From positions 1 through 35,106 of the IMG/VR virus record IMGVR_UViG_3300042359_000060: a DNA stretch of 35,106 bases. One strand, 5' to 3'. This DNA comes from a virus. The notes below the pieces were generated by a model. It was not told the origin of the DNA and ran no database searches. It saw only the letters and a list, made by a program, of their open reading frames with translations. Of this stretch, positions 29,026 to 35,106 are shown in pieces. A program made the position numbers and the translations under genes. The first letter of the stretch is position 1. Each line of letters opens with the position of its first letter.

Positions 29026-29674
29026 CATGCAAACCGCCCTTAAAACCGCACTGACCCGCACCTTACAGGAGTGGGATGACGATGGGGAGACTTTCTCCCC
29101 ACCTTCTACTATCAACACTACTATCAACAACTCTGTACCAACACCTTCTCAGGAAATTCCCATGAAGAAAACATTCAACATCTCCAACAACATCTCACGA
29201 GTAACCTTTGACTACATCAAGAACAATCCCGGCTCCACACGTAAGGAGATCATCGAGGCTCTTGAACATCAGGGGTTTGCAGGCGGGTCAACATCGAGCC
29301 TGATTGCGCAGATGAGACGCAACCAAATGGTTCATGAAACCAACAACGCATACTACGCAGACATACCCGAGTACCGCCCAATCAAGTCACTCAAAGCGCT
29401 CAAGAAGATGGAAGCCCCGATAGCACCACCCAAGCGCAAGTACGAGAAGAAAGCCGTGACAGGCATCGGTGCGTTGCTACGAGAGAAGCTTGAGAATACG
29501 CCTATGCCTAGCCAAGATGCGCTTGATGCTGCTGCTTACGCTATGGGCGGGCATACGCCTAAACGAATGATCTCGCTTGTGCGTGTCAAGTCGCCCGAAG
29601 ATATCTTAAAAGACATGACTGTGTATCAGGCACACGACTTGTACCGCCACCTTAAAGAAATGTTTGGAGGTTAA
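29018..29674 (+). CDS. winged-helix DNA-binding protein, probable early regulator
   Basis: GGAGGAACCTCAA precedes the ATG at 29018, and a second in-frame ATG at 29162 (codon 49, MKKTFNISNNISRV) has AGGAAATTCCC before it. From codon 49 the protein shows a winged-helix pattern: VTFDYIKNNPGSTRKEIIEA, LEHQGFAGGSTSSLIAQMRR, NQMVHETNNAYYA. A basic linker and a C-terminal SPEDILKDMTVYQAHDLYRH segment follow. Residues 25-40 are read through hairpin copy 8 and the 21-bp repeat, so the first 48 residues may be an extension created by those elements. It is the best DNA-binding candidate in the window for the palindromic sites. Confidence 0.65.
   Translation: MPDMQTALKTALTRTLQEWDDDGETFSPPSTINTTINNSVPTPSQEIPMKKTFNISNNISRVTFDYIKNNPGSTRKEIIEALEHQGFAGGSTSSLIAQMRRNQMVHETNNAYYADIPEYRPIKSLKALKKMEAPIAPPKRKYEKKAVTGIGALLREKLENTPMPSQDALDAAAYAMGGHTPKRMISLVRVKSPEDILKDMTVYQAHDLYRHLKEMFGG
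29084..29100. repeat. GGGGAGA hairpin repeat, copy 8 (coding)
   Basis: GGGGAGACTTTCTCCCC, identical to copies 2, 3 and 5. It is read in frame as Gly-Glu-Thr-Phe-Ser-Pro near the start of the winged-helix gene. It is the last copy; none is seen from here to the right edge. Confidence 0.85.
29108..29128 (+). repeat. 21-bp direct repeat, copy B
   Basis: Identical over 21 bases to 23630-23650. Here it is coding (part of STINTTINN) and follows the hairpin by seven bases. Confidence 0.8.
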
Positions 29675-29675
29675 G

Positions 29676-29927
29676 ATGCAAGATAAAAATACACCAGCAT
29701 TCCCGTTCGTTGCAAAGGATCACACAGGCACGATGATAAACATGGGCATGACCCTGCGTGATTACTTTGCGGCCAAGGCTTTGCCCAGTGCGGTGAAGCT
29801 TAACTCACAGCAGTACGACAGGGAACTTGGTAAAGCATGGTTTTGGGACGATGAAGAAGACGCCGCGTTTGCCGCAAACGTTGCGTATCAATTAGCAGAC
29901 GCAATGATGAAAGAGAGGCTGAAATGA
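29676..29927 (+). CDS. conserved small phage protein (TLRDYFAAKAL type)
   Basis: The start is the ATG at 29676 (MQDKNTPAFPFVAKDHTGTM) behind GGAGG; a TTG four codons upstream is less likely. The 83-aa product carries GMTLRDYFAAKALPSAV, a motif found in very many small phage and prophage proteins, then acidic and helical segments (DDEEDAAFAANVAYQLADAM). The family is widespread with no known function. It overlaps the next gene as ATGA. Confidence 0.75.
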   Translation: MQDKNTPAFPFVAKDHTGTMINMGMTLRDYFAAKALPSAVKLNSQQYDRELGKAWFWDDEEDAAFAANVAYQLADAMMKERLK

Positions 29928-30091
29928 ACCCGACTCAACTGCAAGCCGAACTGATTGAGGGTCTGACCCAAGAGATATGCAAGACTATTGAAAATTACGA
30001 AGGCTCGATACACGCTTCAACTGTGCTGGGCGTGTTGGACATAGTAAAGCACTGCATACTTATGGAAATCATGGAGGAAAATAATGAGTGA
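29924..30091 (+). CDS. 55-aa helical early protein
   Basis: The product is MNPTQLQAELIEGLTQEICK then TIENYEGSIHASTVLGVLDI and VKHCILMEIMEENNE. It is helical throughout and fits exactly between overlapping neighbours (ATGA at the start, 8-base overlap at the end). Small helical proteins of this look occur in phage early regions; no function is known to me. Confidence 0.65.
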   Translation: MNPTQLQAELIEGLTQEICKTIENYEGSIHASTVLGVLDIVKHCILMEIMEENNE

Positions 30092-30278
30092 CGCAAGTTT
30101 TAACAAAGAAGACTTTGACCGCATCTTTAGTATGCCCAAGAATGAGATCAAAGAAGACTACCCAATGATACGCAACGCTGTGCTTGAAGAAGTGGCGCAG
30201 GAGTTCGATGCCATGCGCATTGCCTTTGGTGACACAGCCCATAGCTTTGCCACGTATGTGAGGGACATGAAATCATGA
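30084..30278 (+). CDS. 64-aa early protein, unknown
   Basis: GGAGGAAAATA precedes the ATG. The product is acidic and helical (NKEDFDRIFSMPKNEIKEDY, then NAVLEEVAQEFDAMRIAFG, ending FATYVRDMKS). It overlaps both neighbours by a few bases. Not recognised. Confidence 0.65.
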   Translation: MSDASFNKEDFDRIFSMPKNEIKEDYPMIRNAVLEEVAQEFDAMRIAFGDTAHSFATYVRDMKS

Positions 30279-30529
30279 AAGGCAACGGACTTTTTAATGT
30301 GCTGGAGAGCAACAGTTTTGCAGTTAGTCCACAGCAGCATTTTGCAAAGTGGGCAAGCCGACAGGGGTTGCTGTGTTGGAAGTGTCAGAAAACCAAACCC
30401 CGTCAAGGCGGCTCAGAAAAGATGTTTGGTGGGTTTAATGGCTTGCGAAGATTCATCTGCCAAGATTGTGTAGAAGCTAAACAAAGGAGTATTGCGGCAT
30501 GCCAAGACCCAAGCCCCCCGAACCCATAA
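30275..30529 (+). CDS. small zinc-finger protein
   Basis: This is an 84-aa protein with CWKC (Cys34, Cys37) and CQDC (Cys62, Cys65) spaced as a four-Cys zinc site in a basic context (QKTKPRQGGSEKMFGGFNG). FICQDCVEAK is a typical second half of HNH-like or zinc-ribbon proteins, but no HNH His residues are visible. Its 3' end overlaps the next gene by 31 bases, so the last ten residues may be unimportant. A nucleic-acid-binding role is inferred. Confidence 0.65.
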   Translation: MKGNGLFNVLESNSFAVSPQQHFAKWASRQGLLCWKCQKTKPRQGGSEKMFGGFNGLRRFICQDCVEAKQRSIAACQDPSPPNP

Positions 30530-30720
30530 CTTTTAGGAACATACGAATGTCTGACAGGCAGTGGATCATATTCAACCAACTTGGCGGTGCTGAGTGGTTG
30601 CGTACGTTTCTTGAAAAGAAAGCACCAATGCCCAAACAGTACTACGACAACGAACTGGCACGTCTGCAAAACCCTGCCGATGCTGTATTCTTAAACAGAA
30701 AGAGAGAAATCAATGACTGA
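30499..30720 (+). CDS. conserved small protein
   Basis: This 73-aa product contains ITFRNIRMSDRQWIIFNQLG, then GAEWLRTFLEKKAPMPKQYY. RMSDxQWxxFxxLGGAxWLR is a pattern I know from many phages and plasmids, resembling the ribbon-helix-helix-like start of small DNA-binding proteins. AAAGGAG precedes the ATG at usable spacing despite lying inside the previous gene. The exact function is unknown. Confidence 0.65.
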   Translation: MPRPKPPEPITFRNIRMSDRQWIIFNQLGGAEWLRTFLEKKAPMPKQYYDNELARLQNPADAVFLNRKREIND

Positions 30721-30728
30721 GATATACC

Positions 30729-31040
30729 ATGTCCCAGACGCCTGAATGGAAAGTAAAGAAGGCGGTACGGCTGTTGCTCGACAGGCTAGGCGTGTACCAC
30801 TTCATGCCCCCTGCTAACGGCTTTGGCCGTGCAGGGATACCCGACATCGTTGGCTGTATGGACGGACACTTCATCGCCATCGAGTGCAAGGCCGGTAAGG
30901 GCAAGACCACTGCGCTACAGGACAGAGAACTCAACGCTATCCTCAATGCAGGCGGCACTGTGTTCATTGCCCGTGAGCACAACATACCAGACCTAGAACT
31001 ATTACTGAAGGAGAAACGAGATGAACTACGAGGACTTTGA
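30729..31040 (+). CDS. VRR-NUC domain nuclease
   Basis: This is a 103-aa protein. The PD-(D/E)XK core is clear: GFGRAGIPDIVGCMDG (Asp39), FIAIECKAGKG (Glu52-x-Lys54), then TALQDRELNAILNAGGTVFI (Gln64). Length and layout match stand-alone viral VRR-NUC nucleases, which are proposed to act on branched DNA such as Holliday junctions. It lies upstream of the DNA polymerase gene and probably works in replication or recombination. No strong ribosome binding site is visible. A 20-base overlap with the next gene. Confidence 0.85.
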   Translation: MSQTPEWKVKKAVRLLLDRLGVYHFMPPANGFGRAGIPDIVGCMDGHFIAIECKAGKGKTTALQDRELNAILNAGGTVFIAREHNIPDLELLLKEKRDELRGL

Positions 31041-31317
31041 CGGCTCCATGTCTGAGGCAGAACTGCACCGCAGGGTTCAAGCCATGTCAGACGATGAGCA
31101 AGCCCACTTCAAGCTACTGATTCACAAGCTGGTGATGTGCTACGGCGAAGGCAAGGCGCAAGGGATTGTTATCATTGGACGCGCTGAAGATGCGCTGGCA
31201 GGAGTCGTCACCCTAAACTGTGATGAGATGGAGGCGTCGCAACTCATGTTGGCGGCAAACGATTTTTTCGGCTTTCTAAACGTCCTCGACGCACCGCCCA
31301 AGGAGCAATTTAATTGA
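31021..31317 (+). CDS. conserved small phage protein
   Basis: AAGGAGAAACGAG precedes the ATG. The 98-aa product is acidic with helix (SEAELHRRVQAMSDDEQAHF) and an alpha/beta second half (GIVIIGRAEDALAGVVTLNC then MLAANDFFGFLNVLDA). I do not know a function. It overlaps the nuclease gene by 20 bases. Confidence 0.65.
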   Translation: MNYEDFDGSMSEAELHRRVQAMSDDEQAHFKLLIHKLVMCYGEGKAQGIVIIGRAEDALAGVVTLNCDEMEASQLMLAANDFFGFLNVLDAPPKEQFN

Positions 31318-31556
31318 CACAAGATGAAATCATTGAGATGCTTGCCAAAGTCTATGGTGTTGCATGGACTAGCAAGGCACAACTTAGAGACTTGACCGCC
31401 TTTGCCAAGCTAGTAGCACAGCATGAGCGTGAGGCGTGTGCAAGGGTGTGTGAGTTGATGTGGCACGAATGGTTGGACTCGCCCGAAGAGAATGAGCCAA
31501 ACAAACCTGATGCAGAAGACTGCTACAGAGCCATCCGAGCAAGGGGACAAGCATGA
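31314..31556 (+). CDS. small phage protein, TTG start
   Basis: The TTG at 31314 follows AAGGAGCAATTTAA and overlaps the upstream TGA (TTGA). The 80-aa product (MTQDEIIEMLAKVYGVAWTS, LTAFAKLVAQHEREACARVC, ending CYRAIRARGQA) belongs to a very common phage family in which AFAKLVAxxEREACAxVC and AIRARGxA are the fixed parts. No function is established. It overlaps the next gene by four bases. Confidence 0.75.
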   Translation: MTQDEIIEMLAKVYGVAWTSKAQLRDLTAFAKLVAQHEREACARVCELMWHEWLDSPEENEPNKPDAEDCYRAIRARGQA

Positions 31557-32194
31557 GTTACATCATTGCATCGTTGCCACCCATCAAATGTTTTGTGCGC
31601 AAGGAATTTCTTTACAACTTTCAAAAGGGTCATGGCGAGTTGGAGCCTGCGGTTTGGGTAAGCCTCAAAGCATTGCGCGGTCAAGTGTTTCGCATTGAGT
31701 CTTTGCTCCCTGCCTATGGTGCGCTGTACGACAAGCTACCTATCCACGCTTATGTGTGGCAAGAGGAGCATGGCAATCTGCCAGTTGATACTTTGCAATT
31801 GTGGGACTGCATGGGCTACCGATTCACCATCCTTGAAAAGATTGGCCTTCGCAACCTTGGTGTAAAGTTTCTTGGCAAAGACAAGGAGTGGCACTTTGGG
31901 CGCTATTTGTTTACGGTGGACTTCTGTGCTGACGGCATGGACTTGGACACGGGTTTTACTGAGCAGGCCGAAGAACATAAGTCTTTTAACTGGATTGCTT
32001 TGGACAACGGTCAGTTTGCTTGCCAGCCCAACAACCGATGCCTTTGGTATGACCAGAGCCTGATCCCTGCTGAGACAAAGTTCCCTGACTTTCAAGCTGC
32101 ACGGTCTTTGTGGACGGTTGACGGCACGCGCAAGTGGTCTGCTGGCGATGATTGGTTTTACGACATAAAGGAGAAGAATGAGCGCACCATATAA
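31553..32194 (+). CDS. conserved phage protein, unknown
   Basis: This is a 213-aa protein with an alpha/beta pattern: IIASLPPIKCFVRKEFLYNF, ELEPAVWVSLKALRGQVFRI, LPIHAYVWQEEHGNLPVDTL, then FGRYLFTVDFCADG. It is recognisable from many phages as a conserved hypothetical near replication genes. No catalytic motif is evident. The last 17 bases overlap the DNA polymerase start, so they are probably coupled. Confidence 0.65.
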   Translation: MSYIIASLPPIKCFVRKEFLYNFQKGHGELEPAVWVSLKALRGQVFRIESLLPAYGALYDKLPIHAYVWQEEHGNLPVDTLQLWDCMGYRFTILEKIGLRNLGVKFLGKDKEWHFGRYLFTVDFCADGMDLDTGFTEQAEEHKSFNWIALDNGQFACQPNNRCLWYDQSLIPAETKFPDFQAARSLWTVDGTRKWSAGDDWFYDIKEKNERTI

Positions 32195-34148
32195 ACAGAT
32201 CATCACGATCGACTTCGAAACCTACTGGGACACCAAGGAAGGTTACACACTCACCAAGATGACAACCGAGGAGTACATACGCCATGATAAATTTAGAGCG
32301 TTCGGAGCTTGCGTCCATGTATACGGAAGCGATGAACCAACTAGATGGGTTAGCGCAGAGGGACTACGTGAGTACTTCAATGGTGTCGATTGGGGACGAA
32401 CCGCAGTGCTTGCACATAACGCACAGTTCGATGTATCCATTATGGAGTGGGTCTACGCTGTACATCCAGCCTTTATCTTCGACACCTTATCAATGGCGCG
32501 AGCTTTACGGGGCGTGGAAGTTGGCAATTCCCTCGCTAAACTTGCAGGCGATTTTGGCCTTCCCCCCAAAGGGGATGCCGTATATTCGACGAATGGACTG
32601 GTGGAGCTTACGGACAAGATCGAAGAAGAGTTGGCCGCTTACTGCGCGCACGATGTATTTCTCTGCGAACAAATCTTCGGGCGACTTATTCGAGATTACC
32701 CGTCCAAGGAACTTCGGCTCATCGACATGACGCTAAAGATGTACACACGCCCTGTGCTGCAGCTTGACCCCAACATGCTGACTGACGCCATACTAGATGA
32801 AAAGGAAAAACGTGAAGCCCTATTACAAAAGCTCGGCGTGGATGAAACTGCACTGGCATCGAACCCGCAGTTTGCTGCACTACTTGAGAAACTCAATGTG
32901 GTTCCGCCAACCAAGGTCAGTAAGACGACGGGGAAGCAAACACTTGCCCTCGCTAAGAACGATGCCCTATTTCAAACGCTACTCAACAGTGAACGTGAAG
33001 ACGTTGCCCTACTTTGTGAAGCGCGTCTTCGGGTTAAATCGACCACTGAGCGAACCCGCGCCCAAAGGTTCCTTGACATCAGCAAACGCGGAGCCTTGCC
33101 TGTCCCACTCTCCTACTACGGGGCGCAGACTGGCCGGTGGACAGCAAGCAAAGGCTCGGCCATCAACATGCAGAACCTCAAGCGAGGCTCATTCCTACGC
33201 AAAGCGATAATGGCTCCCGAAGGGCATCAGCTTGTTGTTGGTGACCTCTCGCAGATCGAGCCGCGAGTCCTTGCGTGGCTTTCTGACTACACAGACATGC
33301 TCGGTATCTTCAGCGCTGGCGGTGACCCTTACGCCGCGTTCGGTGCGCAGATGTTCAACATCCCCGGCTTATCTAAAGAAAGCCACCCTGACTTACGCCA
33401 ATCGGCCAAGAGCGCGTTGCTCGGGTGCGGCTATGGGTTGGGTTGGGCATCCTTTGCGTCTCAACTCACAACAGGATTTCTGGGTGCACCGCCGGTACGC
33501 TACGAAGCGGATTTTGCGCGGCAACTTGGCGTAAGCAAGAAGAAGGCGATCGAGTTCCTGAGTTGGCAAGACACCGAAGCCAAGCTTAGGGATATCCCGC
33601 ACACCTGTAGCCTGTACGAGTTAGCCATGCATGCCGTAGCGTCCAAGCGCATCATTGATATCTACAGAGCTACAGCGTACCCTGTTGTGGGCTTTTGGCA
33701 GATGTGCGAGAGACAGATTGAGTCGGCTTTGTACTATGGCAAAGACTACACATACAAGTGCTTGACGTTTCGCAAGGGTCGTATAGAATTACCCAATGGA
33801 ATGAGCTTGCACTACCCCAATCTGAGACGAGAGAAGGATGAGAAGGGTAGAGACCAGTGGGTTTACGGCGCCGATGCAACCAAGTTGTATGCAGGCAAGG
33901 TAACAAACAATGTCACGCAAGCGCTGGCGCGTATTGTGATGACTGACGGAATGCTACGGGTATCCAAAAGATACTTCATAGCAGGCACAGTGCACGACGA
34001 ATTGATCGCTGTTGTACCTGATGCCGAGGTAGAGGAAGCTAAGACTTGGGTCTTGGCGCAGATGACTATGGAGCCAAGCTATATGCAAGGCATACCATTG
34101 TCCGCTGACGGTGGCGCGCACCGTCGTTATGGGTTAGCAAAAAACTAG
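32178..34148 (+). CDS. polA: DNA polymerase, family A, with 3'-5' exonuclease domain
   Basis: This is a 656-aa protein. The exonuclease motifs are TIDFETYWD (Asp12, Glu14), AHNAQFDVSIME and YCAHDVFL. In the polymerase domain, motif A is GDLSQIEPRVLAW (Asp356), motif B is RQSAKSALLGCGYG (Arg407-Gly420) and motif C is TVHDELIA (Asp607). The position equal to E. coli Phe762 is Leu415. The 5'-3' exonuclease domain is absent, as usual in phages. AAAGGAGAAGA precedes the ATG. It replicates the phage genome; the helicase and primase must lie beyond the right edge. Confidence 0.95.
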   Translation: MSAPYKQIITIDFETYWDTKEGYTLTKMTTEEYIRHDKFRAFGACVHVYGSDEPTRWVSAEGLREYFNGVDWGRTAVLAHNAQFDVSIMEWVYAVHPAFIFDTLSMARALRGVEVGNSLAKLAGDFGLPPKGDAVYSTNGLVELTDKIEEELAAYCAHDVFLCEQIFGRLIRDYPSKELRLIDMTLKMYTRPVLQLDPNMLTDAILDEKEKREALLQKLGVDETALASNPQFAALLEKLNVVPPTKVSKTTGKQTLALAKNDALFQTLLNSEREDVALLCEARLRVKSTTERTRAQRFLDISKRGALPVPLSYYGAQTGRWTASKGSAINMQNLKRGSFLRKAIMAPEGHQLVVGDLSQIEPRVLAWLSDYTDMLGIFSAGGDPYAAFGAQMFNIPGLSKESHPDLRQSAKSALLGCGYGLGWASFASQLTTGFLGAPPVRYEADFARQLGVSKKKAIEFLSWQDTEAKLRDIPHTCSLYELAMHAVASKRIIDIYRATAYPVVGFWQMCERQIESALYYGKDYTYKCLTFRKGRIELPNGMSLHYPNLRREKDEKGRDQWVYGADATKLYAGKVTNNVTQALARIVMTDGMLRVSKRYFIAGTVHDELIAVVPDAEVEEAKTWVLAQMTMEPSYMQGIPLSADGGAHRRYGLAKN

Positions 34149-34159
34149 GAGAAGCAGTA

Positions 34160-34459
34160 TTGAGGTTACCAACAAAAATAAGAGTAGGTAGGCGGTGGTA
34201 TAGCGTGGAAGTCATTGAGGCTATGATTGATAAGAGCTATGTGGGGCGTGTGCATTATGACGCTCAACACATTCGTATCGGTACACGCGACCACTCAGGC
34301 AAGCCGTTTACAAAGCACGAAGTCGGCGACACATTCTGGCATGAGCTTACGCATGCAATCCTGCATGACATGGACAGCCCCTTGTATCGTGACGAGCGCT
34401 TTGTATCTGCGTTTGCAACACGGCTTAACAAAGCCATTAACACAGCGAAGTTCGAATGA
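34160..34459 (+). CDS. HExxH zinc metallopeptidase-like protein
   Basis: A TTG start follows AGGAGAAGCAGTA. The 99-aa product has a clear gluzincin site: FWHELTHAILHDM (His61, Glu62, His65), followed at a suitable distance by RDERFVSAFATRL, where Glu79 could be the third ligand. This resembles small ImmA/IrrE-type phage metalloproteases. Its substrate is unknown; a host regulator or repair protein is a possible target. It overlaps the next gene as ATGA. Confidence 0.75.
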   Translation: MRLPTKIRVGRRWYSVEVIEAMIDKSYVGRVHYDAQHIRIGTRDHSGKPFTKHEVGDTFWHELTHAILHDMDSPLYRDERFVSAFATRLNKAINTAKFE

Positions 34460-35106
34460 AAAAACCAGCATGGTCACACAGCAGCCTCAAAGATTTTGAG
34501 GGTTGCCAACGCAGGTATCACGAGGTCAAGGTCTTGAAGAAGTACCCCTTCCAAGAGACTGAGGCCACGCGTTACGGCAATCAGGTGCATGAAGCTATTG
34601 AACACTACATCAGAGATCAAAAGCCTATACCGCCTGAGTACGAGCAGTTCCAGCCTGTGGTGGACGCCATGCTCAAGAAGCCCGGAAGAAAGCTAGCAGA
34701 GTACGAGATGGCGCTACGCGCTGACCTTACGCCTACTAACTGGAAAGCACCTGATGTTTGGGTGCGGGGCATTGCTGACATTCTGATCGTTGACGATGAG
34801 AACCTTACGGCATGGGTGGGAGACTGGAAGACCGGCAACAACAAGTACCCCGACAGGGATCAGCTTGTGCTTATGTCGCTCATGGTGTTCCAGCACTTCC
34901 CGCACATACGTAAGGTTAACTCAGCGTTGCTGTTCATTGTGAAAAATGATATGGTCAAGATGCAGATGACACGCGATCAATCTGAAGCCTTCTGGTGGAA
35001 GTATCGTGAGCGTACTGCGCGTCTTGAAGCATGCTTCGAGAACGAGGTATGGAACCCCAATCAAACCCCACTTTGCGGATGGTGTCAGGTCACCGGATGC
35101 GAGTTC
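34456..35106 (+). CDS. PD-(D/E)XK exonuclease, RecB/Cas4-like (3' part missing)
   Basis: The frame is open from ATG 34456 to the right edge (217 codons). Motifs: SHSSLKDFEGCQRRYHEVKV at the N-terminus, RYGNQVHEAIEHYI (His of the RecB-type motif), then GIADILIVDDENLTAWVGDW followed by KTGNN (Asp, Asp-x-Lys active site) and RDQLVLMSLMVFQ. Near the edge CGWCQVTGC (two CxxC-like pairs with the earlier region) suggests the Fe-S or zinc cluster of Cas4/AddB-type nucleases. It probably processes DNA ends during replication or recombination. Confidence 0.85.
   Translation, partial: MKKPAWSHSSLKDFEGCQRRYHEVKVLKKYPFQETEATRYGNQVHEAIEHYIRDQKPIPPEYEQFQPVVDAMLKKPGRKLAEYEMALRADLTPTNWKAPDVWVRGIADILIVDDENLTAWVGDWKTGNNKYPDRDQLVLMSLMVFQHFPHIRKVNSALLFIVKNDMVKMQMTRDQSEAFWWKYRERTARLEACFENEVWNPNQTPLCGWCQVTGCEF

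Noticed and set aside
1-35106. tRNA genes, rRNA, insertion sequences, integrase or attachment sites
   Set aside because: I looked for cloverleaf ends, transposase motifs and tyrosine or serine recombinase motifs and saw none; a dedicated search could still find a weak tRNA.

Overview
The window is a piece of a double-stranded DNA tailed phage genome (Caudoviricetes). The evidence is a packaging, capsid and tail gene set, a lysis cassette and a phage-type family A DNA polymerase, with genes packed so tightly that many stop and start codons overlap. Three features point to a podovirus-like virion: a large P22/SU10-type portal, small adaptor-like proteins, and no tape-measure, sheath or tube gene. 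The host cannot be read from the sequence. AAGGAG-type ribosome binding sites and a GH24 endolysin with a holin fit a Gram-negative bacterium. The gene style (Lys/Gly-rich small proteins, GroES-like protein, S74 fibre) is what I would expect of uncultured freshwater phages, but that is inference. No integrase, excisionase or clear repressor is visible.

Layout. Positions 1-20909 are all on the minus strand and form the late module. In transcription order (right to left) it holds putative small terminase, large terminase, portal, a small helical protein, GroES-like co-chaperonin, scaffold, two virion proteins, major capsid protein, a double hairpin/terminator and minor structural proteins. Next come a run of small Lys-rich basic proteins, a holin-like protein, adaptor-like connector proteins, two paralogous virion proteins, two repeat-rich appendage proteins (the larger ending in a peptidase S74 chaperone), and a lysis cassette of tiny overlapping genes ending in a 3TM holin and an endolysin cut by the left edge.

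Positions about 20940-21294 are the divergent control region. It holds a rightward terminator, a palindrome overlapping a sigma70-like promoter, and a G-quadruplex motif. From 21295 to the right end everything is on the plus strand: first about 8 kb of mostly unrecognised small genes, then a nuclease/DNA polymerase/metallopeptidase/nuclease replication block cut by the right edge.

Two things stand out. First, a large amidoligase-family protein (COOH-NH2 ligase) and a class II glutamine amidotransferase-like protein lie side by side (24800-28062), suggesting a phage-encoded amide- or peptide-bond-forming pathway. Second, the same 8-kb stretch, and only it as far as I can see, carries eight copies of a short palindrome with arms GGGGAG(A)/(T)CTCCCC and a variable loop, both between and inside genes. 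A structured 360-bp intergenic region (22559-22922) with repeated TGTCCGA-type half-sites and an AT-rich core is a candidate replication origin or control region. Several real genes of 30-59 codons, as well as the two genes cut by the window edges, were found by reading between the longer frames.
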